Below, piece after piece: positions 17,117 through 27,118 of a stretch of DNA of 64,000 nt. This stretch comes from Lachnospiraceae bacterium (lineage in GTDB: Bacteria > Bacillota > Clostridia > Lachnospirales > Lachnospiraceae), in assembly GCA_902363825.1 (NCBI GenBank), contig CABJBK010000005.1, positions 130,722 through 194,721 of the forward strand, written 5' to 3'. The stretch's first letter is position 1. Every line of letters begins with the position of its first letter. The notes under the pieces were generated by a model. That model searched no databases. It was not told the origin of the DNA and saw only the letters and a program-made list of their open reading frames with translations. The translations under genes were made by a program, and so were the position numbers.

Positions 17117-17922
17117 AAAATATTTTTAAGAAAAATCAGATCATCATCACAGCACTGGCGCTTATGATCGCAGCAGCGGGATACGTCAGTTATACCAACG
17201 GAAATTTAAAAGATGACAAAGAGGTGGCGCAGACCAGCGCGGAGGTACTGGAAGAAGATTATGAGATTTCGGATGAAGATCTCGAACTGGCGGCAGGGGA
17301 TATTTTTACCGATACAGAAGACGGAACAGCGGAAACCTCTGCAGATGCGGGAATGACGGAAAACAGCGGGGAGAGTACGATCGAAAATCCGGGAGAAGCG
17401 GTGCTTACAAGCTCAAATGTCAGTGCGGGAACCGTGGATTTTGCGGTGGAGATGAAGTTAAACCGTGAGCAGATGCGTGCCCAGAATAAGGAAACTTTGC
17501 TTGATGTCATCAACAATGCCAATATCACGGAGACACAAAAGCAGGCAGCAGTGGATCAGATGATCGCAATGACGGATGTGGCAGAGCGGGAAGCCGCTGC
17601 GGAGATGTTACTTGAGGCAAAGGGATTTACCGATGTGGTCGTAAGCATTACCGATGACAGCGCGGATGTGGTATTAAACATGGGAGAAGTCACCGATGCG
17701 AAACGTGCGCAGGTGGAAGATATCGTAAAGCGTAAGACGAATGTTGCGGCAGAAAAGATCATCATCACCCCGATCCAGGAAACTGCGGACGGAACCGGTA
17801 ACGGAAATGTGACCGGAACGGAGACGGCGACAGAACAGGCAGGAGATCAGCAGATGACAGATACGGAGACCGGGGCAGCGGGAGGAACGGAAAGCACAGG
17901 CAGCACAGAAACCGCAGAATAA
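17113..17922 (+). CDS. spoIIIAH: Stage III sporulation protein AH
   Basis: A 269-residue protein with one membrane helix (residues about 9-26) and a YscJ/FliF-like ring domain that partners with forespore SpoIIQ ([19 protein letters not shown] ... [15 protein letters not shown]). GTG start, overlapping spoIIIAG by GTGA. The C-terminal 45 residues are a low-complexity Thr/Gly/Glu tail beyond the ring domain, longer than in Bacillus. Last gene of the operon. Confidence 0.95.
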   Translation: MKNIFKKNQIIITALALMIAAAGYVSYTNGNLKDDKEVAQTSAEVLEEDYEISDEDLELAAGDIFTDTEDGTAETSADAGMTENSGESTIENPGEAVLTSSNVSAGTVDFAVEMKLNREQMRAQNKETLLDVINNANITETQKQAAVDQMIAMTDVAEREAAAEMLLEAKGFTDVVVSITDDSADVVLNMGEVTDAKRAQVEDIVKRKTNVAAEKIIITPIQETADGTGNGNVTGTETATEQAGDQQMTDTETGAAGGTESTGSTETAE

Positions 17923-17926
17923 GACG

Positions 17927-17955
17927 TTGCATAAATGGAAAAATAAATTTATAAT
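17927..17955 (+). promoter_or_regulatory. Sigma-A promoter of deoB
   Basis: TTGCAT (17927-17932), exactly 17 bases, then TATAAT (17950-17955). It starts 5 bases after the spoIIIAH stop and gives deoB a vegetative promoter independent of the sporulation operon. Confidence 0.8.
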
Positions 17956-17989
17956 GAAAACAACCAGAGAAAGCAGGAGGAACAGACAG

Positions 17990-19162
17990 ATGAAAAGAGT
18001 TTTTTTATTCGTTTTGGACAGTGTTGGAATCGGTGAAATGCCGGATGCGGCGTATTACGGAGATGAGGGAAGCAATACACTTCTTGCCGCATCGAAAAGT
18101 CCGTATTTTTCCATGCCAAATATGAGAAAACTTGGATATTTTAATATAGACGGCGTAGAGATCGGAGAAAAAGAGGCACATCCGGCGGCATCGTTTGCGC
18201 GGATGATGGAGCTTTCCAAAGGAAAAGATACAACGACCGGTCACTGGGAGATCGCGGGCATCATTTCAAAGTCGCCGATGCCAACGTATCCGGATGGATT
18301 TCCGGAGGAGATCATTGCGGAGTTTGAAAAAGAAACCGGACGGAAAGTGATCTGTAACAAACCGTATTCCGGAACAGATGTGATCCGGGATTATGGGGAA
18401 GAACATATGAAAACAGGGGCACTGATCGTATATACGTCGGCGGATTCTGTTTTTCAGGTGGCGGCGCATGAGGAAGTGGTTCCGGTGGAAACCCTGTACC
18501 ATTACTGTGAGATCGCAAGAAAGATTTTACATGGAAAACACGGAGTCGGCAGAGTCATTGCGAGACCGTTTGTCGGAACACCGGGAAACTTCACAAGAAC
18601 TTCAAGAAGACATGATTTTTCACTGGTTCCGCCGCAGACTACGATGCTCGATCAGTTAAAGGACGCGGGATATGATGTGCTTGCGGTCGGAAAGATCAAT
18701 GATATCTTTGCGGGAAAGGGGATCACGGATTTCATCCGCACGGACGGAAACGCGGACGGCATTGAGAAGACCATAAAATGGATGGATCGTGATTTTAACG
18801 GACTTTGTTTTATCAATCTGGTGGACTATGATATGCTTTACGGACACCGGAATGATGTGGACGGCTATGCGAAAGCGCTGACTTATTTTGACGAGCAGCT
18901 GCCGCGCATCTTGGAAAAAATGCAGGATGAGGATATCCTTATGATCACAGCGGATCATGGCTGTGATCCGTCTACGCCGTCCACAGACCATTCGAGAGAA
19001 TATGTGCCGCTCATCCTGTACGGAAAGCAGATTAAGGCGGGAATCAATTACGGAACCAGAAAAGGATTCGGTGATATCGGGGCGACCGTGCTTTCCTATT
19101 TTGGCATTCCATCAAAGATCGAGGGAACTTCCATTCTTGACAATACGGATACGGTATTATAA
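17990..19162 (+). CDS. deoB: Phosphopentomutase
   Basis: Converts (deoxy)ribose-1-phosphate to the 5-phosphate; a two-metal, usually Mn2+-dependent, alkaline-phosphatase-fold enzyme. Product 390 residues, starting [20 protein letters not shown] with the first metal Asp. It also shows the [10 protein letters not shown] block with the phospho-Thr, and [10 protein letters not shown] near the end. The frame is open to 17927, but AGGAGG 9 bases upstream selects 17990. It links to the nucleoside phosphorylase at 5.7 kb. Confidence 0.96.
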   Translation: MKRVFLFVLDSVGIGEMPDAAYYGDEGSNTLLAASKSPYFSMPNMRKLGYFNIDGVEIGEKEAHPAASFARMMELSKGKDTTTGHWEIAGIISKSPMPTYPDGFPEEIIAEFEKETGRKVICNKPYSGTDVIRDYGEEHMKTGALIVYTSADSVFQVAAHEEVVPVETLYHYCEIARKILHGKHGVGRVIARPFVGTPGNFTRTSRRHDFSLVPPQTTMLDQLKDAGYDVLAVGKINDIFAGKGITDFIRTDGNADGIEKTIKWMDRDFNGLCFINLVDYDMLYGHRNDVDGYAKALTYFDEQLPRILEKMQDEDILMITADHGCDPSTPSTDHSREYVPLILYGKQIKAGINYGTRKGFGDIGATVLSYFGIPSKIEGTSILDNTDTVL

Positions 19163-19200
19163 ACTTAAGAAGTTTATGGAAAGAATGGGAGGATAATCCT

Positions 19201-20793
19201 TTGGCTGATTTGAGAAAAGAAATAGAAAAAAGAAGAACTTTTGCAATTATATCACACCCGGATGCCGGTAAAACGACACTGACAGAGAAGTTTCTGCTCT
19301 ACGGAGGAGCGATCAATCTTGCGGGTTCCGTAAAAGGAAAGGCAACTGCAAGACATGCGGTGTCTGACTGGATGGAGATCGAAAAGCAAAGAGGTATTTC
19401 CGTTACCTCATCGGTACTGCAGTTTAACTACGGCGGATACTGCATCAATATCCTGGATACACCGGGACATCAGGATTTCTCGGAGGACACTTATCGTACG
19501 CTGATGGCGGCGGATTCCGCAGTCATGGTCATCGATGCATCCAAAGGTGTGGAGGCGCAGACAAGAAAGCTGTTCAAAGTCTGTGTCATGCGGCATATTC
19601 CGATCTTTACGTTCATCAACAAAATGGACCGTGATGCCAACGATACGTTTGATCTTTTAGACGAGATCGAAAAGGAGCTTGGGATCGCTACATGTCCGGT
19701 GAACTGGCCGATCGGTTCCGGTAAAAATTTTAAAGGTGTATACGACCGGAATACCAAAAAGGTTATGACTTTCTCAGATACCTTAAAGGGTACCAAAGAG
19801 GGACTTGAGAAAGAGATCGCGATCGATGATCCGGCGTTAGAGGCGGAGATCGGAACCGAGTATAAAGAACAGCTTCTGGAGGAAGTGGAACTCTTGGATG
19901 GGGCTTCCGCCGAATTTGATATGGACAAGGTATCAAAGGGAGAACTTTCTCCGGTGTTTTTTGGCTCCGCACTTACAAATTTTGGTGTGGAAACTTTTTT
20001 AAAGCACTTTTTGCAGATGACGTATTCTCCACTGCCGCGTAAGGCGGATATCGGGGAGATCGATCCGTTCTCGGAGGATTTTTCGGCATTTGTATTTAAA
20101 ATTCAGGCGAACATGAATAAGAATCACAGAGACAGGGTAGCCTTTATGCGTATCTGTTCCGGAAAATTTACGGCAGGCATGGAAGTAAAACATATCCAGG
20201 GTGGAAAGACGATCAAGCTTTCCCAGCCGCAGCAGCTGATGGCAGATGAGCGAAAGATCATTGAAGAGGCATATGCCGGTGATATCATTGGTGTGTTTGA
20301 TCCGGGTATTTTTTCAATCGGAGATACACTGACCACCGCAAAGGAAAAATTTGCGTTTGAGGGGATCCCAACGTTTGCGCCGGAGCATTTTGCAAGGGTG
20401 CGTCTGGTAGATTCCATGAAGCGTAAGCAGTTCGTAAAAGGTGTGACCCAGATCGCGCAGGAAGGTGCAATCCAGATCTTTCAGGAATATAAGGGCGGTA
20501 TGGAAGAGATCATCGTCGGCGTGGTAGGTGTACTGCAGTTTGACGTTTTGAAATTCCGTCTGGAGAGTGAGTACAATGTTGAGATCCGTCTGGAAAATCT
20601 GCCGTATGAGCATATCCGGTGGATCAAAAACAGCGATATCGATATGGATCGCCTGACCGGAACATCCGATATGAAAAAGATCATGGATATGAAAGGCAAT
20701 CCGCTGTTACTGTTTGTAAACGCATGGAGTGTCGGCATGACACTGGACAGAAACGAAGGACTTGAACTGTCTGAATTCGGAACAGCGCAGTAG
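19201..20793 (+). CDS. prfC: Peptide chain release factor 3
   Basis: GTPase that recycles RF1/RF2 after termination. 530 residues, with G1 HPDAGKTT (19-26), the DTPGHQDF G3 block and NKMDRD G4. TTG start with GGAGG upstream; no in-frame ATG fits. It follows deoB closely and precedes trxA by 21 bases, so these three may share transcripts. Confidence 0.96.
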   Translation: MADLRKEIEKRRTFAIISHPDAGKTTLTEKFLLYGGAINLAGSVKGKATARHAVSDWMEIEKQRGISVTSSVLQFNYGGYCINILDTPGHQDFSEDTYRTLMAADSAVMVIDASKGVEAQTRKLFKVCVMRHIPIFTFINKMDRDANDTFDLLDEIEKELGIATCPVNWPIGSGKNFKGVYDRNTKKVMTFSDTLKGTKEGLEKEIAIDDPALEAEIGTEYKEQLLEEVELLDGASAEFDMDKVSKGELSPVFFGSALTNFGVETFLKHFLQMTYSPLPRKADIGEIDPFSEDFSAFVFKIQANMNKNHRDRVAFMRICSGKFTAGMEVKHIQGGKTIKLSQPQQLMADERKIIEEAYAGDIIGVFDPGIFSIGDTLTTAKEKFAFEGIPTFAPEHFARVRLVDSMKRKQFVKGVTQIAQEGAIQIFQEYKGGMEEIIVGVVGVLQFDVLKFRLESEYNVEIRLENLPYEHIRWIKNSDIDMDRLTGTSDMKKIMDMKGNPLLLFVNAWSVGMTLDRNEGLELSEFGTAQ

Positions 20794-20814
20794 AAGATCA
20801 AAGGAGGAAAAAAT

Positions 20815-21126
20815 ATGGCAGTTGTAACGATCACAAACGACAATTTTGAAAAAGAAGTACTGGCGTGTGACATCCCGGTTTTGCTTGACTTCTGGGCAGA
20901 ATGGTGCGGACCGTGCAAGATGATGTCACCGGTTGTGGATGAACTGGCGGACGAACTCGAAGGCAGAGTAAAGGTCGGCAAGGTAAATGTGGATGAAGAA
21001 GCGGCACTGGCATTAAAATACCAGATTATGAGCATCCCGACGTTAGTTGTAATGAAAAACGGTGTTTTTCAGAATAAAGCGATCGGTGTACAGACCAAAG
21101 AAGAGGTTCTGGAACTTTTGAAATAA
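20815..21126 (+). CDS. trxA: Thioredoxin
   Basis: A 103-residue cytoplasmic disulfide reductase with the active site WAEWCGPCKM (about residues 27-36) and the cis-Pro block IPTL. AAAGGAGG ribosome site. Ends just before a strong terminator. Confidence 0.96.
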   Translation: MAVVTITNDNFEKEVLACDIPVLLDFWAEWCGPCKMMSPVVDELADELEGRVKVGKVNVDEEAALALKYQIMSIPTLVVMKNGVFQNKAIGVQTKEEVLELLK

Positions 21127-21129
21127 GGC

Positions 21130-21159
21130 TTGACGAAAACAGAGCATGGAATTTATAAT
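21130..21159 (+). promoter_or_regulatory. Promoter-like sequence abutting the trxA terminator
   Basis: TTGACG (21130-21135), 18-base spacer, TATAAT (21154-21159). Start would fall near 21166, inside the 5' arm of the following hairpin. Confidence 0.5.
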
Positions 21160-21160
21160 G

Positions 21161-21194
21161 AGAACAGTTGAAAATCTTCAACTGTTCTTTTTTT
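21161..21194 (+). terminator. Intrinsic terminator after trxA
   Basis: AGAACAGTTGAA (21161-21172) pairs perfectly with TTCAACTGTTCT (21177-21188), loop AATC, followed by a T-run to 21194. Confidence 0.93.
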
Positions 21195-21225
21195 CTTATA
21201 GATGAATTCCCAATCCGGATAAAAA

Positions 21226-21239
21226 CGAACATATTTTCG
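21226..21239 (+). promoter_or_regulatory. LexA (SOS) box upstream of recA, imperfect
   Basis: CGAACATATTTTCG differs by one base from the Gram-positive SOS box CGAACNNNNGTTCG and lies just upstream of the recA -35 box. Confidence 0.6.
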
Positions 21240-21249
21240 AAAAAAGTAG

Positions 21250-21278
21250 TTGACTTTTAAACGAAGACAGTATATGAT
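21250..21278 (+). promoter_or_regulatory. Sigma-A promoter of recA
   Basis: TTGACT (21250-21255), 17-base spacer, TATGAT (21273-21278), located between two SOS boxes. Confidence 0.82.
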
Positions 21279-21291
21279 AATAACAGCGTAG

Positions 21292-21305
21292 CGAACATAG
21301 GTTCG
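21292..21305 (+). promoter_or_regulatory. LexA (SOS) box in the recA leader, perfect
   Basis: CGAACATAGGTTCG matches the full CGAACNNNNGTTCG consensus and lies about 13 bases after the -10 box, where LexA would block start-up of recA transcription. Confidence 0.88.
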
Positions 21306-21324
21306 CGTGAGAAGGAGAATAAAA

Positions 21325-22410
21325 ATGGCAAAGGAAGATAAATTAAAGGCATTGGATGCCGCAATTTCACAGATCGAGAAGCAGTATGGCAAGGGCTCTA
21401 TCATGAAGCTTGGAGATCCGAGTACCAGTATGAATGTGGAGACTGTCCCGACCGGAGCGCTCAGTCTGGATATCGCGCTTGGCCTCGGAGGACTTCCAAA
21501 GGGAAGGATCATTGAGGTTTACGGACCGGAGTCCAGTGGTAAGACGACCGTGGCACTGCATGTAGTGGCGGAGGTACAGAAACGTGGCGGTATTGCCGGA
21601 TTTATTGACGCAGAGCATGCGCTCGATCCGGTTTATGCAAGAAATATAGGCGTGGATATCGATAACCTTTACATATCACAGCCGGATAACGGTGAGCAGG
21701 CACTTGAGATCACAGAGACCATGGTGCGTTCCGGAGCGGTGGACATTGTGATCGTTGACTCTGTGGCGGCATTGGTTCCGAAGGCGGAGATTGACGGTGA
21801 CATGGGAGATTCACATGTCGGACTTCAGGCGCGTCTGATGTCCCAGGCACTCCGTAAGCTGACAGCAGCAATCAGCCGTTCGAACTGTATCGTTATCTTT
21901 ATCAACCAGCTGCGTGAAAAAGTGGGCGTGATGTTTGGAAATCCGGAGACAACAACCGGTGGACGTGCGTTGAAATTCTACTCATCCGTGCGTCTGGATG
22001 TGCGCCGTATCGAAGCGTTAAAACAGGCGGGAGAGGTAGTCGGAAACCGGACCAGGATCAAGGTTGTAAAGAATAAGGTGGCACCGCCATTTAGGGAAGC
22101 GGAATTTGATATCATGTTCGGGCAGGGAATCTCAAGAGAGGGAGATGCGTTAGACCTTGCGTCAGACCTTGGAATTGTAAATAAGTCCGGAGCTTGGTAT
22201 GCGTATAACGGTGAGAAGATCGGACAGGGACGTGAAAACGCAAAGCAGTTTTTGAAAGACAGACCGGAGGTCTTCGCGGAGATTGAGGCACAGGTGCGGG
22301 CGCATTACGGACTTGGAGCGGACGGCATGGATGACGGTACTGCTGACGCAGAGCAGCCGAAGTCTGCGGATAAGAAGGAGAAAGAAACCAAAGCAGAGAA
22401 GGAAGCATAG
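21325..22410 (+). CDS. recA: Recombinase RecA
   Basis: Strand-exchange ATPase and LexA co-protease. 361 residues from the ATG at 21325 (AAGGAG upstream); an in-frame GTG at 21307 overlaps the SOS box region and is not used. Walker A GPESSGKT at residues 67-74; the [18 protein letters not shown]2 loop is intact. The C-terminal tail is acidic/lysine rich. recX follows after 3 bases. Confidence 0.98.
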   Translation: MAKEDKLKALDAAISQIEKQYGKGSIMKLGDPSTSMNVETVPTGALSLDIALGLGGLPKGRIIEVYGPESSGKTTVALHVVAEVQKRGGIAGFIDAEHALDPVYARNIGVDIDNLYISQPDNGEQALEITETMVRSGAVDIVIVDSVAALVPKAEIDGDMGDSHVGLQARLMSQALRKLTAAISRSNCIVIFINQLREKVGVMFGNPETTTGGRALKFYSSVRLDVRRIEALKQAGEVVGNRTRIKVVKNKVAPPFREAEFDIMFGQGISREGDALDLASDLGIVNKSGAWYAYNGEKIGQGRENAKQFLKDRPEVFAEIEAQVRAHYGLGADGMDDGTADAEQPKSADKKEKETKAEKEA

Positions 22411-22413
22411 TGC

Positions 22414-23025
22414 ATGCTGGTACAGGAGCTGAAAGATCTTCCGGCAAAAAAAGTACGGGTTGTGTTTGAAGATGCAGAGGATCTCGTGCTGTATCGCGGT
22501 GAGATAAGAAAATACCGGATAGAAGAGGGCGAGGATCTGCCGGAAGAAGAGTACCATGAGATCTTCTATCAGGTGATCGGAAAACGTGCGAAGAAACGCG
22601 CAATGCATCTGCTGGAAAAGATGGACCGGACAGAAAGCAATCTGAGGGAAAAACTGCGGATGAACGGATATCCACAGGAGCTTGTCGATGAAGCGGTAGA
22701 CTATGTAAAACGTTATCACTACATTGACGATCGCAGGTACGCGGAGAATTATGTGCGTTTCCATCAGGGACAAAAAAGCGCGGCGCGTCTGAAAATGGAT
22801 CTGATGAGAAAAGGCGTTTCCAAAGATCTGATCGAGCAGGCACTTTCGCAGGAATATCAGTCCGATGAAAGAAAAATGATCGAACAGATCTTACAGAAAA
22901 AAGGATATTTTTCCGGTGAGAAGCTGCCTGCGGAACAACGGAGAATGTATGGGTATCTGCTTCGACGGGGATATAAGAGCAGTGACATTTTACATGTAAT
23001 GAAATGCGACGACTACTTGACATAA
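22414..23025 (+). CDS. recX: Regulatory protein RecX
   Basis: Modulator of RecA filaments. 203 residues with three-helix RecX repeats, e.g. LRMNGYPQELVDEAVDYVKRY and LMRKGVSKDLIEQAL. It follows recA by 3 bases and is co-transcribed under SOS control. The stop overlaps the promoter of rny. Confidence 0.93.
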   Translation: MLVQELKDLPAKKVRVVFEDAEDLVLYRGEIRKYRIEEGEDLPEEEYHEIFYQVIGKRAKKRAMHLLEKMDRTESNLREKLRMNGYPQELVDEAVDYVKRYHYIDDRRYAENYVRFHQGQKSAARLKMDLMRKGVSKDLIEQALSQEYQSDERKMIEQILQKKGYFSGEKLPAEQRRMYGYLLRRGYKSSDILHVMKCDDYLT

Positions 23026-23045
23026 CTTGTGATTAAGTATAAAAT
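23017..23045 (+). promoter_or_regulatory. Sigma-A promoter of rny
   Basis: TTGACA (23017-23022), 17 bases, TAAAAT (23040-23045); the -35 box overlaps the last sense codons of recX. Confidence 0.6.
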
Positions 23046-23123
23046 TTATATGTTGTTATTTATGACAGATCGAAAGAAATTTTGTTATATGGACAATGAA
23101 AACTTAATAAAGGAGGTGCGCCT

Positions 23124-24671
23124 GTGCCACAAGTAATTATTGCTGTAATAGTCACGTTAGTTGTTGCTATTCCTATTACTTACTTTGTTGCCACTTCTTA
23201 TTTCAAGAAGGCTTCCGAGGCTAAGATCGGAAACGCGGAAGACAAAGCGAGAGAAATAATAGATGAAGCAGTAAAAACCGCAGAGACGAAAAAGAGGGAA
23301 TCTTTACTTGAAGTCAAGGAAGAATCAATCCGTGCGAAGAACGATCTCGATAAGGAAATCAAAGAGAGAAGATCCGAGATCCAGCGTAATGAACGCCGCG
23401 TAGAACAGAAAGAATCTAACCTGGACAGAAAGTTAGAAGCGATCGAGAAGCGCGAAGCGGGTTTTGCAGCGAAAGAAGAAGAAATTAACAGACAAAAAGC
23501 AGAAGTTGCGAAGCTCCATGAGGAGCGGGTGCGGGAACTTGAAAGAATCTCCGGTCTTACCTCCGAACAGGCAAAAGAATACCTTTTAAAAACTGTTGAA
23601 GAAGATGTGAAACTTGATACCGCGAAAATGATCAAGGAAATGGAAAGTCAGGCAAAAGAAGAGGCTGGCAAGAAAGCGAAGGAGTATGTAGTCACAGCAA
23701 TTCAGAAATGTGCGGCAGATCATGTAGCTGAGACGACGATTTCGGTAGTACAGCTTCCAAATGACGAGATGAAGGGAAGAATCATTGGTAGAGAAGGACG
23801 AAATATCCGTACACTGGAGACACTTACGGGTGTGGATCTGATCATTGATGATACACCGGAAGCAGTTATCTTGTCCGGATTTGATCCAATCCGCAGAGAA
23901 GTGGCGCGTATCGCACTGGAAAAACTGATCGTAGATGGCAGAATCCATCCGGCAAGAATCGAAGAAATGGTCGAGAAGGCTCAGAAAGAAGTCGAGACTA
24001 TGATTCGTGAAGAAGGTGAAGCGGCGACCCTGGAGGTTGGCGTTCACGGAATTCATCCGGAACTGGTTCGCCTGCTTGGAAGAATGAAATTCAGAACAAG
24101 TTATGGTCAGAATGCATTAAAGCATTCGATTGAAGTGGCGCAGCTTTCCGGACTGCTGGCAGCCGAGGTAGGTGTAGATGTAAGAACTGCGAAGCGTGCA
24201 GGTCTTTTACACGATATTGGTAAGTCAGTGGATCACGAAATGGAAGGCTCACATATTCAGATTGGTGTGGATTTATGTAGAAAATACAAAGAATCCCCAA
24301 TTATCATCAATGCTGTAGAAGCGCATCATGGCGATGTGGAACCGGAGTCTCTGATCGCATGTCTTGTACAGGCGGCTGATACGATCAGTGCAGCCCGTCC
24401 GGGAGCAAGAAGAGAGACACTGGAAACATATTCCAACCGATTAAAACAGTTAGAAGACATTACAAATGGCTTCAAAGGGGTAGAAAAATCTTTTGCAATT
24501 CAGGCAGGTAGAGAGATTCGTGTTATGGTAGTTCCTGAGCAGATCAATGATGCCGATATGGTATTGCTGGCACGCGATATTTCAAAGCAGATTGAGGCTG
24601 AACTGGAGTATCCGGGACAGATCAAGGTCAGCGTTATCCGCGAGTCACGTGTTGTTGATTATGCAAAATAA
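23124..24671 (+). CDS. rny: Ribonuclease Y
   Basis: Membrane-anchored endoribonuclease that starts bulk mRNA decay. 515 residues: N-terminal membrane helix (2-24), long coiled coil to about residue 190, KH domain with [12 protein letters not shown], then an HD domain ([12 protein letters not shown]). GTG start with AAAGGAGGTG immediately upstream. Confidence 0.97.
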   Translation: MPQVIIAVIVTLVVAIPITYFVATSYFKKASEAKIGNAEDKAREIIDEAVKTAETKKRESLLEVKEESIRAKNDLDKEIKERRSEIQRNERRVEQKESNLDRKLEAIEKREAGFAAKEEEINRQKAEVAKLHEERVRELERISGLTSEQAKEYLLKTVEEDVKLDTAKMIKEMESQAKEEAGKKAKEYVVTAIQKCAADHVAETTISVVQLPNDEMKGRIIGREGRNIRTLETLTGVDLIIDDTPEAVILSGFDPIRREVARIALEKLIVDGRIHPARIEEMVEKAQKEVETMIREEGEAATLEVGVHGIHPELVRLLGRMKFRTSYGQNALKHSIEVAQLSGLLAAEVGVDVRTAKRAGLLHDIGKSVDHEMEGSHIQIGVDLCRKYKESPIIINAVEAHHGDVEPESLIACLVQAADTISAARPGARRETLETYSNRLKQLEDITNGFKGVEKSFAIQAGREIRVMVVPEQINDADMVLLARDISKQIEAELEYPGQIKVSVIRESRVVDYAK

Positions 24672-24690
24672 TTTTGAAACAGAAAATAAA

Positions 24691-24724
24691 AAACCACTAT
24701 ATTGTAAAATATGGTGGTTTTTTT
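24691..24724 (+). terminator. Intrinsic terminator after rny
   Basis: AAACCACTATATT (24691-24703) pairs with AATATGGTGGTTT (24708-24720), one G-U pair, followed by a T-run to 24724. Confidence 0.9.
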
Positions 24725-24748
24725 GTAATAAGCGATAAGGAGGATAAA

Positions 24749-25306
24749 ATGAAACATCATATCAAACGATTAAAGAGAGAACTGGTGTATCAGGGCTCAA
24801 TACTGGACATTTACGCAGACTATATGCAGCTGCCGGATGGAAAAACGGCGAAGTGGGATTTTGTGTCTCACAGAAAGGGAGCGGCGGCAGTGGTAGCGGT
24901 TGCGGAGAATGGGAATCTGTTACTGGTTCGTCAGTACCGTTCAGCGCTGGATCGTGAGACGCTGGAGATCCCGGCCGGATCAAGAGATTCCGTGACAGAA
25001 GATACGATGGTCTGCGCAACACGGGAACTGGAAGAAGAAACCGGATGGAAAAGTGAACATGTCGAAAAGCTGTTACAGTTAAAAACGACCGTTGCGTTTT
25101 GCAATGAATTTATTGATGTATACCTTGCAACAGATCTGACACTGGGTGTCCAGAAGCTGGATGAGGGAGAAGAGATCGAGATCGTGTCCATGCCACTTGA
25201 TGAAGCGGTACAAAAGATTTACTGCGGCGAAATACAGGATGCCAAGACGGTGGCTGGAATTTTGGCATATCAGAGCAAACTGCTTACCGGCAGGATTCAT
25301 AAATAG
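24749..25306 (+). CDS. nudF: Nudix hydrolase, ADP-ribose pyrophosphatase type
   Basis: Hydrolyses ADP-ribose to AMP and ribose-5-phosphate. 185 residues from the ATG at 24749 (AAGGAGG). The Nudix box reads G(x6)E(x7)RELEEETGW, one residue longer in the first gap than the classic pattern. The GAAAVVAV and LLVRQYR blocks match NudF/YqkG. The frame runs upstream into the rny terminator, so the long form is not credible. Confidence 0.88.
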   Translation: MKHHIKRLKRELVYQGSILDIYADYMQLPDGKTAKWDFVSHRKGAAAVVAVAENGNLLLVRQYRSALDRETLEIPAGSRDSVTEDTMVCATRELEEETGWKSEHVEKLLQLKTTVAFCNEFIDVYLATDLTLGVQKLDEGEEIEIVSMPLDEAVQKIYCGEIQDAKTVAGILAYQSKLLTGRIHK

Positions 25307-25364
25307 GACAAAGAAGGCATACGTTAAAGAGAGAAAACAAAGAAAGTATGTGGCCGTTATAAAG

Positions 25365-25937
25365 ATGACGATGGCAAGGAAGGCGGAATGTGTATATCTG
25401 ATCTCGTTTCTAGCGGGTATCGTTCTTGCAAATACACTCGGCGTTGAAGAATTAAGACACTATGGGATCTTAAATGAATACTTTGTGAAACAGCTGTTGT
25501 ACGCATCGATCAATTATGATGATCTGCTTTTTTATGTAGCCGAAAACCGGGGGGCTGTTTTTTTTCTGCTTTTTCTGCTCGGGATCACAAGAATCGGTAT
25601 CCCAACCCATTTTGTATATCTGGCGTGGAATGGATTTTCATTCGGAGTTGCGATGGTGTCTGTGATCGTCAATTTCGGGATTCGCGGGATACCGGTGTTG
25701 TGTGCGCTGCTGTTTCCACATTACCTGTTTTACATTCCGCTTTATCTGATCATATTCGGACTTAGCTGTTATCTTGGAAAAAGAGAGATGAAAAGACAGA
25801 GCGCGTCCGGTGGACTTCCTGAAAAAGTTTTATTTCTGGGCGGTATAGTGATGACTTTGGGACTCTTTTTTATCGGCATAATGACGGAAAGTTATGTAAA
25901 TCCGCGCATCATGAAGAAACTGGTAAAAATTCTCTGA
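25365..25937 (+). CDS. SpoIIM-like stage II sporulation membrane protein
   Basis: A protein of about 190 residues with five or so hydrophobic helices, including SFLAGIVLANTLG, FFLLFLLGITRIG and a final helix near GGIVMTLGLFFIG. The pattern and the N-terminal helix fit the SpoIIM/DUF95 family, whose founding member helps septal peptidoglycan degradation at engulfment. Start uncertain: ATG at 25365 or 25371, or GTG at 25350, none with a strong ribosome site. It precedes xerD, as spoIIM does in Bacillus. Confidence 0.7.
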   Translation: MTMARKAECVYLISFLAGIVLANTLGVEELRHYGILNEYFVKQLLYASINYDDLLFYVAENRGAVFFLLFLLGITRIGIPTHFVYLAWNGFSFGVAMVSVIVNFGIRGIPVLCALLFPHYLFYIPLYLIIFGLSCYLGKREMKRQSASGGLPEKVLFLGGIVMTLGLFFIGIMTESYVNPRIMKKLVKIL

Positions 25938-26038
25938 AAAAATAAAAAAAAATTTACCAGATGTGGTGCGAAAAAAATCCGGGTTTGCGATATGTAGTAG
26001 TTTTATGTAAATCAAAAAATTCTGTTTAAAATTGCTAT

Positions 26039-26066
26039 TTGCATTTTTATACTGATATATTATAAT
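26039..26066 (+). promoter_or_regulatory. Sigma-A promoter upstream of xerD
   Basis: TTGCAT (26039-26044), 16-base spacer, TATAAT (26061-26066). Confidence 0.6.
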
Positions 26067-26072
26067 AGGATG

Positions 26073-26098
26073 GTACCTCTTTTTCGGGTACATTTTTT
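26073..26098 (+). terminator. Weak terminator-like hairpin right after the xerD promoter
   Basis: GTACCT (26073-26078) pairs with GGGTAC (26086-26091), followed by A and six T. Only six base pairs, located at the expected start site. Confidence 0.35.
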
Positions 26099-26127
26099 AC
26101 ATTACAGGCGGAAGGGTTAAGACGTAT

Positions 26128-27012
26128 ATGACACAGGAAATTGAAAATTTTATTATGTATATGCATGAGGAGAGACATACCTCCGAAAATACAGAACTCT
26201 CGTATGAGAGAGATTTGAAAAAACTGTGTCAGTTCCTGGCAGAGCAGGATATGGAAGATGTCGAACAGATCAGTGAGACGATGTTAAATTCTTATATTTT
26301 ATATTTGGAAAAGATCGGGCGCAAGGCGTCCACGATCTCAAGAAGCATCGCATCCATGAAAGCATTCTTTCATTATCTGGCAAGAGAGGAACGGATCGAA
26401 CATGATCCGTCAGAGAACTTAAAGGCGCCTAAAATAGAAAAAAAACTGCCTGAGATCCTTACGGTCGAGGAGACAGAACGCCTGTTGGAACAGCCGTCGG
26501 GAACGTCGCCCAAGGAATTGCGCGACCGCGCGATGTTAGAGCTTTTGTACGCAACTGGGATCCGGGTTTCAGAACTGATCCATTTAAAAATATCAGAGAT
26601 CAATCTGAATCTTGAATTTGTAACATGCAAAGACGCGCATAAAGAGCGTGTGGTACCGTTTGGTGATAAGGCAAGGGAAGCGGTTTTGGCATATCTGGAA
26701 AATGGAAGACCGTTTCTGGTGGATGATGACGCCTGTGAGCTTTTGTTTACAAACTGCTCCGGTAAGGCGATGAGCCGTCAGGGCTTCTGGAAGCTGATCA
26801 AACATTATGGAGCAATGGCAGGAATCGAAGCGGACATTACACCGCATACGTTGCGTCATTCTTTTGCGGCGCATCTGGTTTCAAATGGAGCGGATTTACA
26901 TTCGGTGCAGGAAATGCTCGGGCATTCGGATATTGCGACAACGCAGGTATACAATGCGCTCAATCAGGGCAGAGTGCGTGAGGTTTATAAAAAAGCGCAT
27001 CCCAGAGGATAA
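26128..27012 (+). CDS. xerD: Site-specific tyrosine recombinase XerD
   Basis: Resolves chromosome dimers at dif. 294 residues with an N-terminal SAM-like domain and the catalytic residues Arg146 (ATGIRVSEL), His240 and Arg243 (HTLRH), His266 (LGHSD) and Tyr275 (TQVYN). Full length and chromosomal in context, not an integrase of a mobile element. Confidence 0.93.
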   Translation: MTQEIENFIMYMHEERHTSENTELSYERDLKKLCQFLAEQDMEDVEQISETMLNSYILYLEKIGRKASTISRSIASMKAFFHYLAREERIEHDPSENLKAPKIEKKLPEILTVEETERLLEQPSGTSPKELRDRAMLELLYATGIRVSELIHLKISEINLNLEFVTCKDAHKERVVPFGDKAREAVLAYLENGRPFLVDDDACELLFTNCSGKAMSRQGFWKLIKHYGAMAGIEADITPHTLRHSFAAHLVSNGADLHSVQEMLGHSDIATTQVYNALNQGRVREVYKKAHPRG

Positions 27013-27041
27013 AGTGATAAAGAAATAAAAAGAGAAATAAT

Positions 27042-27087
27042 AAAAAAGAATACCGGAAAGCCGTTTGACTTTCCGGTATTCTTTTTT
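27042..27087. terminator. Bidirectional terminator between xerD and aroF
   Basis: A 15-bp stem (AAGAATACCGGAAAG with CTTTCCGGTATTCTT) is flanked by an A-run on the left and a T-run on the right, so it can end both the + strand xerD transcript and the - strand DAHP synthase transcript. Confidence 0.92.
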
Positions 27088-27118
27088 GTAATGACGACCG
27101 CTGATCAGATGTGTTGGC

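Noticed and set aside
22112..23023. 303-residue minus-strand ORF
   Set aside because: Antisense to recA end and recX; composition is Pro/Arg/Ser rich as expected from a shadow frame.
26071..26098. T-box antiterminator core (GGTACC-like)
   Set aside because: No stem I or specifier loop; the promoter is only a few bases upstream.
26128..27012. Tyrosine recombinase as sign of an integrated element
   Set aside because: Sequence and setting fit housekeeping XerD; no att-like repeats or cargo genes nearby.
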